Part shown: positions 35,434 to 46,684 of the stretch, in pieces
Numbering within the stretch: the first letter of the stretch is position 1
Layout of the letters: the number at the start of each line of letters is the position of its first letter
From: Cryptomeria japonica
Lineage: Eukaryota; Streptophyta; Pinopsida; Cupressales; Cupressaceae
Length of the DNA stretch: 64,000 nt
Assembly: GCF_030272615.1 (NCBI RefSeq)
Contig: NC_081408.1
Location: forward strand, 202,782,191-202,846,190
Reading direction: 5' to 3'
Notes under the pieces: model-generated
Databases searched by the model: none
What the model was told of the DNA's origin: nothing
The model's input: the letters and a program-made list of their open reading frames with translations, nothing else
Translations under genes and position numbers: made by a program

Positions 35434-37868
35434 TCACACAATCAAAAAATTCAACTGTGATTGATGATCAGAGTAGTGAACCTAAAATTCAAAAGACACC
35501 AAGGTATGTAAGATTAAATCATTCTAAAGATCAAATCATTGGAGATAGGAACAAGAGAGTTTTGACAAGAAGAAGACTGGTAAATGAAGATGTATGTCTT
35601 ATTTTTGAAATTGAACTAGCATCTGTTATCGAAGCTTCTAAAAATAAATATTGGTTAAAATCTATGGAAGATGAATTAGATCAAATAGAGAAGAATGAGA
35701 CTTGGAATTTAGTTCCCCGATCTAAAAATAAGAATGTTATTGGAACTAAATGGGTTTTTAGGAATAAACGGAATGAGGATGGTCAAGTTATAAGAAACAA
35801 GGCTAGATTGGTTTGTAAAGGATATTCTCAAATGGAAGGAATTGATTATGGTGAGACATTTGCACCTATAGCTAGAATTGAAGTTGTTCTACTATTTCTT
35901 GCCTATGTAGCTTATAAGAACTATAAGGTTTATCAAATGGATGTTAAATACATTTTTGAATGGTGAACTTGAGGAAGAAGTATACATTGAGCAACTGATG
36001 GATTTTCAGTATATGGCTTATGGTATTCTAAAAATGATGATTTCACACAATCAAAAAATTCAACTATGATTGATGATCAGAGTAGTGAACCTAAAATTCA
36101 AAAGACACCAAGGTATGTAAGATTAAATCATTCTAAAGATCAAATCATTGGAGATAGGAACAAGAGAGTTTTGACAAGAAGAAGACTAGTAAATGAAGAT
36201 GTATGTCTTATTTTTGAAATTGAACTAGCATCTGTTAGCGAAGCTTCTAAAAATAAATATTGGTTAAAATCTATGGAAGATGAATTAGATCAAATAGAGA
36301 AGAATGAGACTTGGAATTTAGTTCCCCGATCTAAAAATAAAAATGTTATTGACACTAAATGGGTTTTTAGGAATAAACGGAATGAGGATGGTCAAGTTAT
36401 AAGAAACAAGGCTAGATTGGTTTGTAAAGGATATTCTCAAATGGAATGAATTGATTATGGTGAGACATTTGTACCTATAGCTAGAATTGAAGTTGTTCGA
36501 CTATTTCTTGCCTATGTAGCTTATAAGAACTATAAGGTTTATCAAATGGATGTTAAATACATTTTTGAATGGTGAACTTGAGGAAGAAGTATACATTGAG
36601 CAACTGATGGATTTTTAGTATATGGCTTATGGTATTCAAAAAATGATGATTTTACACAATCAAAAAATTCAACTGTGATTGATGATCAGAGTAGTGAACC
36701 TAAAATTCAAAAGACACCAAGGTATGTAAGATTAAATCATTCTAAAGATCAAATCATTGGAGATAGGAACAAGAGAGTTTTGACAAGAAGAAGACTGGTA
36801 AATGAAGATGTATGTCTTATTTTTGAAATTGAACTAGCATCTGTTATCGAAGCTTCTAAAAATAAATATTGGTTAAAATCTATGGAAGATGAATTAGATC
36901 AAATAGAGAAGAATGAGACTTGGAATTTAGTTCCCCGATCTAAAAATAAGAATGTTATTGGAACTAAATGGGTTTTTAGGAATAAACGGAATGAGGATGG
37001 TCAAGTTATAAGAAACAAGGCTAGATTGGTTTGTAAAGGATATTCTCAAATGGAAGGAATTGATTATGGTGAGACATTTGCACCTATAGCTAGAATTGAA
37101 GTTGTTCGACTATTTCTTGCCTATGTAGCTTATAAGAACTATAAGGTTTATCAAATGGATGTTAAATACATTTTTGAATGGTGAACTTGAGGAAGAAGTA
37201 TACATTGAGCAACTGATGGATTTTCAGTATATGGCTTATGGTATTCTAAAAATGATGATTTTACACAATCAAAAAATTCAACTGTGATTGATGATCAGAT
37301 TAGTGAACATAAAATTCAAAAGACACCAAGGTATGTAAGATTAAATCATTCTAAAGATCAAATCATTGGAGATAGGAACAAGAGAGTTTTGACAAGAAGA
37401 AGACTGCTAAATGAGATGTATGTCTTATTTTTGAAATTGAACTAGCACCTGTTATCGAAGCTTCTAAAAATAAATATTGGTTAAAATCTATGGAAGATGA
37501 ATTAGATCAAATAGAGAAGAATTAGACTTGGAATTTAGTTCCCCGATCTAAAAATAAGAATGTTATTGGAACTAAATGGGTTTTTAGGAATAAACAAAAT
37601 GAGGATGGTCAAGTTATAAGAAACAAGGCTAGATTGGTTTGTAAAGGATATTCTCAAATGGAAGGAATTGATTATGGTGAGACATTTGCACCTATAGCTA
37701 GAATTGAAGTTGTTCGACTATTTCTTGCCTATGTAGCTTAAAAGAACTATAAGATTTATCAAATGGATGTTAAATACATTTTTGAATGGTGAACTTGAGG
37801 AAGAAGTATACATTGAGCAACTGATGGATTTTCAGTATATGGCTTATGGTATTCTAGAAATGATGATT
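35434..37868 (+). repeat. Four tandem 609-bp copies of a deleted RT segment
   Basis: Copies at 35434-36042, 36043-36651, 36652-37260 and 37261-37868 (608 bp). Each runs from the integrase/RT linker (Lys-Thr-Pro-Arg-Tyr-Val) through the RT amino part (Thr-Lys-Trp-Val-Phe, Lys-Ala-Arg-Leu-Val-Cys-Lys-Gly) to a fusion that skips the RT active site and joins Asp-Gly-Phe-Ser to the sequence before RNase H. All copies share a frameshift after Asp-Val-Lys and the deletion, so both predate amplification. Copies 1 and 3 are almost identical; 2 and 4 carry private changes. TCAC at both outer junctions is the likely microhomology. Confidence 0.95.
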
Positions 37869-38353
37869 TCACTTTATGTGCATATACTGACTCAGATTGG
37901 GTAGGAGATACTAATGAAAGGAAGAGCACTTCTCGTGGAGCTTTCTTTCTTGGAAAGAAATGGGTTTCATGAATCAGTAAAAAACAATCATGCATTTCTT
38001 TATCTACTGCATAAGCTGAATATGTTGCAGTAGCAACCAATTGCACTCAAGTCTTGTGGATCAAGCAAATGTTGAAGGATATCAAGGTAAATTATAGTGA
38101 ACCAGTAGTTATCTATTGTGATAAGTCTACAACTATTGACATGTCTAAGAATTCAGTATTTCACTCTAGGACTAAGCATATATCAATTAAGTATAACTTT
38201 CTAAAGGACAAGATAGAAGGAAAGGAAGTCAAATTGGTTTATGTGGACACTAAAGAACAGAATGTAGATATATTCACTAAACCACTATCTAAGGAATCGT
38301 TTGAGTATTTGAGAGCCAGGTTAGGGGTTTCTGCCCCTTTGGCAGAGACTTGA
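37869..38353 (+). pseudogene. Element G RNase H
   Basis: Copia RNase H with Tyr-Thr-Asp-Ser-Asp-Trp-Val-Gly-Asp (first catalytic Asp, near 37888), Arg-Lys-Ser-Thr-Ser-Arg-Gly, a worn Ser-Thr-Ala-stop-Ala-Glu-Tyr-Val-Ala site (TAA at 38010) and Tyr-Cys-Asp-Lys-Ser near 38115. The intact stretch 38054-38353 ends in the typical Phe-Thr-Lys-Pro-Leu region. Its role is removal of the RNA template during reverse transcription. Confidence 0.85.
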
Positions 38354-38429
38354 TTGATGCAATTTGTCATCAGCTCAGCATGCATTATCAAAGATATTAT
38401 TCATTCCGACATTGATGGGTAGTGGTACT

Positions 38430-38699
38430 ACTCAGGGGGAGTAGTCAACTTTGAGATTCAGCTATCTACATTATTGCTTTGATATTTGTTTCAGATTTCT
38501 AGAATTGATGTCAAAGGGGGAGAGATAGTGATGTGAAAAATAAATGTAGAACTTTACAAAGATATCATTAATAGGGGGAGAGTTATTGATATTCAGGAGA
38601 ATGTTGGTTGTCTTCCATAGGAGGAGACTTGTTCAGCATTTTTTTGGTACTTAGATGTTTTTCACATCTAGTGTTGCCATCAATGCCAAAGGGGGAGAT
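38430..38699 (+). promoter_or_regulatory. Serial polypurine tracts at G 3' end
   Basis: Four GGGGGAG tracts lie near 38436, 38515, 38574 and 38690, the last (AAAGGGGGAGAT, 38688-38699) abutting the LTR. The upstream sequence at 38668-38685 is complementary in 17 of 18 positions to 38747-38764 within U3. Confidence 0.65.
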
Positions 38700-39954
38700 T
38701 ATTGGCATTATGGATGGATTGATTATGTATTGCATTGATGTTTTGTCATTGATGTCAACACTAGTTGTTATGGTTGGTTATTGACAGACATGTTTTGGTT
38801 ACTGGTAGAAGATCTAGTGTTACTGACAGAAAAGACTATCTATTGGACACTTCCGACATGTTTGGATCAATGGAGTATGTTTGATTTTATGTGTTATATT
38901 CTGCTAGAGCATGTTTTGGTCAATTGGTATTAACTTGGTAATCAGATGCTATCATACACTCTTGTAAACCCTTATCGATATTGTTTTCAGGTTTAACCAG
39001 TAGTTCTTCACTGAGAAATTTTGACAGGATGCATAGATGGTGTTGGTGCGGCTTCTACATGGATTTCAGGATGTTGAAGATGTTCTTTGATCGTGATTCA
39101 ACTGCTTGAAGACATTTCTTTTCTGTGATGGACACAGAATAGGTCTGGTGCCTATCTAGGCTATGGACTGGTATCATGTTAAAGTGTACTCTACACATTA
39201 TTGGGATGTTTTAGGATGTTCTATGGATTGGTTATTGTTGTTTTGGTCTTGAGCCGACATGACATATCATTGGAATATTGATTTATTAAATTATTCTCTT
39301 GTAATATCTTTTAGGTGGCTAGCCTAATTGGTTTACGCCTTAGGGTTGGTATAAAATGATGTAAGATCTCATTGTAGATCATAGGATAGAAATGAAAATA
39401 TATTTGTGGTCTTGGAATCCAATATCATATGGGAAGGATATTTGGTCAATCATTGGCGATCGAATTGGGATTAAGGAAGAGGTCAAAGGCCTCTGGTATT
39501 GAGCCTAACCGGGACTATAATCAGGTATGGTAGATGCTATCTCTACCAGTTCACTCTATTTGATTGTTGTCCATTTATCTTGAGGTGGTTATAACCTCTT
39601 TGTAGTCAGCGAGACTCTTTTTTAATGAGCAGTACGCTCTAGGAAGTGTGCCTTCCTGCATTTATAGGCCCCTCATTATATCACATACTTTCTATATAAG
39701 TATCATCTGATTGTGGGTAGGCTTCCCACCATGATTTTTCCCTTCCTAGGTTTTCCACGTACAAATCATAGTGTTATGTGGTATGGTTGCATTTTGTTGA
39801 TTATCTATTTTATTGTTAAGTTTTATTGCTTACCGGTATTTGTTTCTTCTTTACCGATACTTAATCTAGTTAAAGGTTATTAAGCAGATTAAATGATATA
39901 ATCTGTTACCAACTGGTTCACCCCCCTCTCATTTATTAACCAATTATCCTAACA
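38700..39954 (+). repeat. Element G right LTR
   Basis: 1255 bp. It starts TATTGGCATT (worn TG) and ends CTAACA before the TATCT duplication. TATA box at 39350-39356. The hairpin near its end is decayed. Confidence 0.92.
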
Positions 39955-40638
39955 TATCTCTCTCCCATTATTTCCCTCTCTCCTCCCCCTCCCTCACTCC
40001 CTTTCTCATTATATCTCTTTGTAAAACTCTCACTCTCTCCCTCTCTTCACCTCTCTCTCTCTCTAGTCTCTTGTACACTCCTTTGATCCCTTCCTCCCTC
40101 TCACTCAAGCTCTCTCCATCTCTCACCCTCTCTCTCTTAATCACTCCATCCACCTCTTAGGTCTCTCCACATCTCCCCCACTCCCTATCTCTCTCCCCCT
40201 CTCTTAGATATCTATATCCTATTATCTCTCTCTCTAAGTCCCCTTTTCCGTGTTGCCCTCTATCTCTATCTCTCCCTCTGTTTCCCTCTTTCCCTCTCTC
40301 TCTCTCTCTCCCTTTCTCTCTCCCATTATCTTCTGCTCACCTCCATCTTCCTCTCTCCCTATCTCCCACTCTTCACCTCTCTCTCTCTCGTCTCTTGTAC
40401 TCTCCTTCCATCTCTTTATTTCTCTCACTCAAGCTCTCTCTCACCATCCCTCCCTCTACCTCTTAGGTATCTCTCTCACCTTCCCTCCCTCTACCTCTTA
40501 AGTCTCTCTCTCACCTTCCCTCCCTCCACCTATTAGGTCTCTCTCTCAATCCCTCCATCCACCTCTTAGGTCTCTTTATATCTCCCCAACTCCATATCTC
40601 TCTCTCCCCCTCTCTTAGGTGCCTCTATCCCATTATCT
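39955..40638. repeat. CT-rich polypyrimidine tract, part 2
   Basis: Continuation of the tract interrupted by G, with the same CTCTC/CCTCTTAGGTCTC phrases. TATCT at 40634-40638 adjoins element C. Confidence 0.9.
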
Positions 40639-41429
40639 TGTTAGAATTATACACTCTTATGAGAAGAGATGATGTTGTCATTGATGGCAACCAACTCGAA
40701 ACTAACTAGAAAACATTTGTCAACCCACCAACAATTACCAACATCAGCAATAGACTTCTACATACACCAGCAGGCACTTCACCGGTAGCAGTAATAATGC
40801 ATACCAACACTCAGGCCGACATTGAATTAACTTTGTTTAGTGTTTTATATTGTAATTATCTTTTGTAAAAGCCAACATGGCATATTGTAAAAGACTCATA
40901 TATATACATGAGATCTTATAGGTCATTTTGAGAAAGAAGGAAAGTAAGACAGAGAGGATGATATTTGTGATATAGTTGATAGCAAAGGTTTTTGGTAATA
41001 GATGGAGCTTAAACCGGTACTAAACCTGGCATAGTTGATGCTGATCTAAAGCAATACATTATATTGGATTTTGATAATCCATTTTGTAAGTGAGTGAGAC
41101 TTCTATTTTGTGATTGAGCAGTGAGCTCTAGGCTCCTAGCCTTCCTACATGTGTAGGCCCCTCATTGTAAGTAATATTTATTCATTGGCCAGTGTGGGTC
41201 ACAAATCCCACTGAGGTTTTTCCCACACTAGGTTTCCTTGTTAAATATCTTGTGTTATGGTGTGTTATCTATGTTGTCTCTGTTATTCTTATTTGCTGTG
41301 TTAATTCTTATTTACCAGTACATTGCTTTGTGACACAAAGTTCTCAATAAGTTTAAATATTCTGCTAACCGTTAAGACACTGATTCACCCCCCCTCTCAG
41401 TGTCTTTGGGACTGTCATTGATTCTAACA
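40639..41429 (+). repeat. Element C left LTR
   Basis: 791 bp, TGTTAGAATTATACAC...CTAACA, preceded by TATCT. TATA-like CATATATATACATG at 40897-40910. The C-loop hairpin at 41374-41406 has a perfect 10-bp stem (AAGACACTGA/TCAGTGTCTT). Confidence 0.92.
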
Positions 41430-41431
41430 AT

Positions 41432-41443
41432 TGGTATTAGAGC
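41432..41443 (+). promoter_or_regulatory. Primer binding site of element C
   Basis: TGGTATTAGAGC, one change from the initiator tRNA-Met complement. Confidence 0.85.
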
Positions 41444-41500
41444 TTGGTCCTCTATTTTCAAAAGACTAACAACTTGAGGAAGATTCTGACACCGGTACAA

Positions 41501-42574
41501 ATGGAGAACTTAAGAAAACAATCAGAAGGAACTCTTGTAGATTATGATGTAGAGAAATTGAAGAATAGGAAACTTGAAGATGATCTGAGGATTGCACATG
41601 AATTCATTAAAATACTTCAGGAGAACCTTGTTATAGCACAAAATAAAAGAAAAGAACTTCATGAGAAGATGTAGAAAGATGATGATGAAAAAGAAACTCT
41701 TAATGAACTTATAAACAAGTTGAGATAGGAAAATAGTAATATGAAGAATGAAATGCCAGATATGACTATGAGGTTATGTAAAGACATTGAAGACAGAAGG
41801 AAGAATGAAGAAGATTTAACTAGGAGACTCAATGATGCTAGAAATGAAAATCTAAGACTTAGTCATGAAAATGATATGTTGAAGACAGATCTGATTAATA
41901 TGCAACATGATAAAACTGAGCTAGCTACTGCAAAACAACACAAAGGGGAATTCAAGAAAAGTTCAGAGGAGCTTGATGACATGCTGAAAAGTTAGAAACC
42001 TAATGCAGATACAAATGGACTTGGATTTGAGATTGGAAAAAGTTCTGGTACTGCAAACAATCCAGAATAGAACAATCACAACCTAATGCTGATATTTTTA
42101 ATGGCAAATGTTTCAATTGCAACAAACATGGTCATAGAGAAAATTAATTTAGATTCAAAAACAATCAGAATATTAATGCACCCACCAGTCAATATGCCAA
42201 ATGCAACAATGTTGGTCATAATTCGGAAAATTGCAGAATGAATGTGAAATTCTATGTTTGTGGAAGATATGGACACCTATCTAATCAACGCAGAACACTA
42301 AATCCCCATAGGATATGCAAAGGTTATTCAAAGGAATAATGTGACTTGTTATGTTTGTAACAAAATTGGACATATTGACAAATTTTGTAGAAGCAATACT
42401 TCACCAGCAAACAATAAAGGATTCAGTTTGAAAGGCAAAGAGAAGGTAGATGAGGTAAAGAAAGAATTTTTAAAACAATGGATTAGGAAGAGAGATCCAA
42501 ATGTTGATGAAATTATCTCTATACCGGTAGAATAGAGTAATCCTCCACCAATAGGATATTCTTCATCCAATTGA
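41501..42574 (+). pseudogene. Element C ORF1: coiled-coil, zinc-knuckle Gag-like protein
   Basis: Starts at ATG 41501 (Met-Glu-Asn-Leu), homologous to B ORF1. A coiled-coil region runs to about 41995 and is broken by TAG at 41672 and about 41728 (A has Gln at the second) and by TAG 41993, shared with A. Knuckles follow between 42108 and 42395 in shifted frames; the last, Cys-Tyr-Val-Cys...His...Cys (about 42344-42390), is intact. It ends at TGA 42572 after a Ser-rich tail, as in B. Same inferred role as the other ORF1 copies. Confidence 0.7.
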
Positions 42575-42877
42575 GAAGTAACCCTTTGGGGGTATTGCAG
42601 TAAGTTGAAAATCATGCAGATTACCCTCGGTCAATGGTGAGAAGATACATTTCTTCTTTACCGGCAGATGTGTTAAGTTTTCACTTAACCAACGAGCATT
42701 TAATGCGGTTGGTAAGAGAAATGTCATTATAAATCAGCTAACTTCCCTCTTTTTGAACTCACCGAGCATTCAAATTATCAGAGAGCGCGAAATAGAGTGA
42801 AGGCATTCAAGGAAAAGGTGTGGAGTAATTTATTTCAAGTATTCAGAATACTTTAAGGAAGCTAAAGGTATTTTTCA
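42575..42877 (+). promoter_or_regulatory. ORF1-ORF2 spacer of C with conserved TATA-like box
   Basis: Aligns with the A and B spacers. CATTATAA at 42725-42732 lies 146 bp before the ORF2 ATG. Confidence 0.45.
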
Positions 42878-43892
42878 ATGGCTTTTTCTTCTACTCCTGA
42901 ATTTATTCAAAACCCTACTATTGTGGAAAATGTGAAATGCCCTAGGCTCGTATTTAAAATAATTCCTGAAGTAGCTAAGCAAGATGATTCCATAGGAGCA
43001 TTTTCAAAAACTCCTAAAGGTGTAGCTTTTGTAGAAGACCATAGGATGTATATACATTCCAATATAGAAGAACTAGGTTCTGAAGAATTGATGAAAATGT
43101 ATACTAAGGTGATTTGTGATGAAAATGGTGTTGTCAAACCTGAACACAAGATTATAGAAACTCTAGGTTTTGTGAAAATACTGAATATTGCCCAATTTCT
43201 AGAAGTAGTAAGAATTGTCTTAAGTAGAGCACATGGAGAATTTCTATGGTTGGATTCTGTCTGCAAATTTACCTAACAAGCAATTAGGGTAGTAACTGGT
43301 TTACCCTCAACCAATAGCAGATCTACCAAAACAAAGAAGATCCCTAACAAAAAAGTGATGACCCTAATCGAAGAAACATCTGACAATAGATCATTGAGAG
43401 TGAATGATATCAAAGACATCATTGTGAGATTTTTGAGTATGGTGCTAGGTTACAAGACTACACATGCTAATAGACTAAATTTAGTTTCTAGTCTTTGTAT
43501 AAATAGTGCTTATGAGATGGTCAACAACAATGAAATGATAGATGTATGTGAATGGCTAAAAGATGAACTCATTGATAATTTGAAGAAGATTAAAGGAGAT
43601 AAGAAAGGGACATTCTAATTTGGAAATCTTTTGGTATGTTTAATGTTGTACTTCACTAAGGAAATCCCCGGTACAGGACCTAAAGACATTGGATATCATA
43701 TGCCAGTAGGAAAACAATTACAAGAAGCTTTTACCAACATGGGAACTGCAAAGGACAATAACATAATTGAATATTTCAAAACCTTCCAGGCTAAAATGAA
43801 AACTAGAGAAAGGCTACCAAAGAGTGTAGTGGACAAGTATGACAAAGAAATCTGTTTTGTTATCAAGAGAGATGAGACATGGATGGAAGTTG
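42878..43892 (+). pseudogene. Element C ORF2, 5' part
   Basis: Starts Met-Ala-Phe-Ser at 42878, giving the clearest view of the ORF2 amino-terminal domain: Gly-Ala-Phe-Ser near 43001, Tyr-Ile-His near 43050, then Val-Cys-Glu-Trp-Leu-Lys-Asp-Glu near 43545 and Leu-Val-Cys-Leu-Met-Leu-Tyr-Phe near 43630. Stops at 43274 and 43616 and short frame changes break it. At the position of the A/B TAG stop, C has Trp (TGG near 43880). Element H interrupts just after Met-Glu-Val-Val. Function unknown. Confidence 0.65.
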
Positions 43893-45365
43893 TGTTGGAA
43901 TTATGTGAACCGGTATAAGGACATAATGACATTGTATGTTGTCATTGATGTCAATATGCTGAAGAGGAGAGAACCAGTAAATATGAGAACCAGTGTAACA
44001 CTGTGAACCAAAATTTATGAAGCGGTGTGTTTGTTCAAGGTAAACTGACATATGGTTATAGGACCTGGCACATGGAAGCTTTGTATGACTACTAGTTGGT
44101 AGTCTCAATTTCAGGGTTTCTGGTTGAAGTGCTTCAAGCCTATGTGGCTCAATCAGTGACTTTGTGTGATGAGTTAGTATTGTAACAAAGAATAGATCAT
44201 GTTACCACGTCAGCCTTGTGCGCATGAAGGATCTTGCATGAAGGAGATTGCTCCCATCTACCTCGAGAATGTGTGAAGCCTATAAATGGTGATAATGCAT
44301 GATGGGTTATCAGCCACCATGAAATCAGTGGAAAATGAATGATGGAGAATGTCTTGAGATTAGATCAAGACTATTTCATTTAGTGCAGTATGCTCAATGG
44401 TTAGGATTGAACCATTTGAATTCCTTAACCTAACAAGTTTGGGGTTTAGGGTTTATGCTACCGATCTATCTATTTTCCTATAAGGTCGATGTTGTCTTTC
44501 TTTCTGAGGTTGTTGGCAAAAGTTGTGTGTGAGTATCCAGGTGAAGAGATATGTGATTCTTGCCAGGCCAGAAGAGTGAAGTGATACTTGCAGAGTGTAA
44601 GTGTAGAAGGTGAAGAGGAGCTAAAGCAGATCTGCATTGGCATTGAGTGTTGTTACCAGATCATTGTAATACCTGTTGATCTCTAACCACTTCAATAGTC
44701 AGGAAATCCCTTAATAGGGTAGCTTTAACTGGCTTGCTATAAATCCTTTAACAGAGTGACTCAAAACCATTGAGTTCTTGAAATCCTCTAACAAGGTAAC
44801 CTTTAATAGGGTTTAACTCTTAACCAGGTATTCTAGCCATCCCTTAACCAGGTGATCCCAAACAGGATTGGTTCCTAACATAACCTATTGTATCAGTCTT
44901 TAACCAGACAAGGCTCCTAACAGAGTGGACTTATAAAGAGTTCAAAACAACTTGTGGGTATTCATCCCCACCGTGGTTTTTCCCAATTGCGTTTCCACAT
45001 GAAAAATATGTGTGTCATATGTGATGTCCTTTTCATGTGATGATATGTTGTTTTCTATCAAGCGGTGAATCAAGTTGATCTAGTTGTTTACATATATGTC
45101 TTTGATGACAATTTACCTGTTCATGCACTAGGATGAAATGGAAATAAAGTATTAGATTGTGAGAAGATAAGTGGCAACTGGTTTATGCTTGTCTCAGTTA
45201 CTTTGGGTTTTGCCGATTGTACTCTGTTTAAAGACCGTTGTTACTATTTGTCTGTCAATGCACAGTGTCTGTTAACAATCTAGTTTAAGACTATGTTTTT
45301 GTCTATATTGATTCACCCCCCTCGCAGTACTAGTTTGGTACTATCCATTCATCATTGAGTTATCA
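43893..45365 (+). repeat. Element H left LTR
   Basis: 1473 bp, TGTTGGAATTATGTG...GTTATCA. TATA box TATAAAT at 44281-44287 (decayed to TGTAAAC on the right). It contains many imperfect AACAGGGTAACTTTAAC-type repeats near 44690-44930. Confidence 0.92.
44690..44935. repeat. Short AACAGGGT-type repeats in H LTR
   Basis: Degenerate CCTTTAACAGGGTRACT units recur every 25-40 bp in U5 of H. The right LTR has the same at about 50560-50800. Confidence 0.6.
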
Positions 45366-45367
45366 AT

Positions 45368-45379
45368 TGGTATTAGAGC
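45368..45379 (+). promoter_or_regulatory. Primer binding site of element H
   Basis: TGGTATTAGAGC after the LTR end. Confidence 0.85.
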
Positions 45380-45436
45380 GTCGTCCAGGTCCTCTGTGTT
45401 ATAAGTTTAACTACTTGAGGTAAAGATCCTAGTCTA

Positions 45437-46453
45437 ATGATGAAGAGGGAAGGTCCAAAGTTTAACAGAGAAAATTTCAGTATATGGAAAGACAGAGTGA
45501 AGATATTCATCAAAAGCATGGGTTCTCAACACTGGAGTTATGTTGAGAATGTCTATGTGGCTCCTACTAGTACTCTCACCGATGACCAAAAGAGAGAGAT
45601 GCAGGAGAATGGGCAAGTCATGGAAGCCCTAATTAGTAGTTTATCTGACATTGAGTTTATTGATGTCCAAGATAAGGTAAATCCCAAAGAGGTATGGGAT
45701 ACTCTTGAAAATATCTATGGCAGTGATGAGCATGTAAAACAAGCTAAGGAAGAAAGCCTTAGAGGGAAGTTTGAAGACATGCAGATGATTGAAGATGAGA
45801 CCATTCAATAGTATGGAATAAGAATCAAAACCATTGTTGGAGATATCAAAAGTGCAAGTGGTAAAATGGAAGATTCCACTGTGGTAAGCAAAGTCCTAAA
45901 ATCCTTCTTACCAGTCTATGCAAAAAGGGTTGCTGCTATTCAGGAGGTGAGATCAATAGACAAGACTAAGGTATCCCTAGATTCCATCATTGCAAAGTTG
46001 ACAACCTATGAGCTAAATAGGTTTGATGGTAGTGTTCAAAAGACTGAATCAACTTTTAAAGCTTTTGATGTACCATCCAGAAAAGGAAAAGAAGCTAGCA
46101 CTAGTGGTGAACCAAGACAGAGTAGAGAAATGGATGATGAGGATATTTTGATGGCATTTGAAGCTATTCTTGCTAGGAAACTTCCTAAAGGAATCGAAAA
46201 ATACAGAGGTAAGCTCTCTTTGAAATGCTTTTCTTACAACTGGATAGGACATATTGCTATAAACTATCCTAATGGTGACAACAAGGACAAACCACAAAGG
46301 TTCAAGAAATTCAAAGGAGGAAACCAGAGAAACTATTTTGTGGTAGTTGATGAAGCTGTCATAGATCAGGAATCAAAAGATGAAGAAAATGAAGATATTG
46401 TGTTTTTTGCTGTCAAGGAAGATGTGTCAGACAAGAAGGCTCTCGTCTTGTAG
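45437..46453 (+). pseudogene. Element H gag
   Basis: Copia Gag beginning Met-Met-Lys-Arg at 45437. The Phe-Asn-Arg-Glu-Asn-Phe-Ser-Ile-Trp-Lys core is typical of the family. One TAG at 45809 interrupts it; otherwise it is open for about 338 codons. The zinc knuckle near 46224-46270 has lost two Cys to Tyr (Cys-Phe-Ser-Tyr...His...Tyr), both explained by G-to-A changes. The tail is acidic. Confidence 0.85.
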
Positions 46454-46684
46454 TTTGATAATTCCAATGAGGGGATCATTGACAATGGCTATTCTCACCA
46501 TATGACTGGTGACCGGAGAAAGTTTCTATCCTTGGAAGAGTATGATGGTGGTATGGTTCGCTTTGGAAATGATGCACCATGCATGGTCAAAGGCAGAGGG
46601 TCCATCTCTTTGAATGGAAAGAGTAGTGCTGACAATGTGTATTGGGTTGATGGTCTCAGACACAACCTTCTGAGTGTTGCCTAG
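46454..46684 (+). pseudogene. Element H protease
   Basis: The aspartic protease site reads Ile-Asp-Asn-Gly (near 46478) in place of Asp-Ser-Gly, followed by His-His-Met-Thr-Gly. The downstream Gly-Arg-Gly-Ser-Ile-Ser-Leu and Asn-Leu-Leu-Ser-Val blocks are standard for copia. TAG at 46682 replaces the Gln kept in F and G. Confidence 0.8.

Larger units (their letters stand above)
31602..39954 (+). mobile_element. Element G: Ty1/copia LTR retrotransposon, decayed
   Basis: 8353 bp with exact TATCT duplications (31597-31601, 39955-39959) in the CT-rich tract. The order LTR, primer site, gag, protease, integrase, RT, RNase H, polypurine tract, LTR defines copia. The RT has lost its catalytic core by deletion, and the remaining RT segment is repeated four times (35434-37868). 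Frameshifts and stops affect every domain. Confidence 0.93.
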
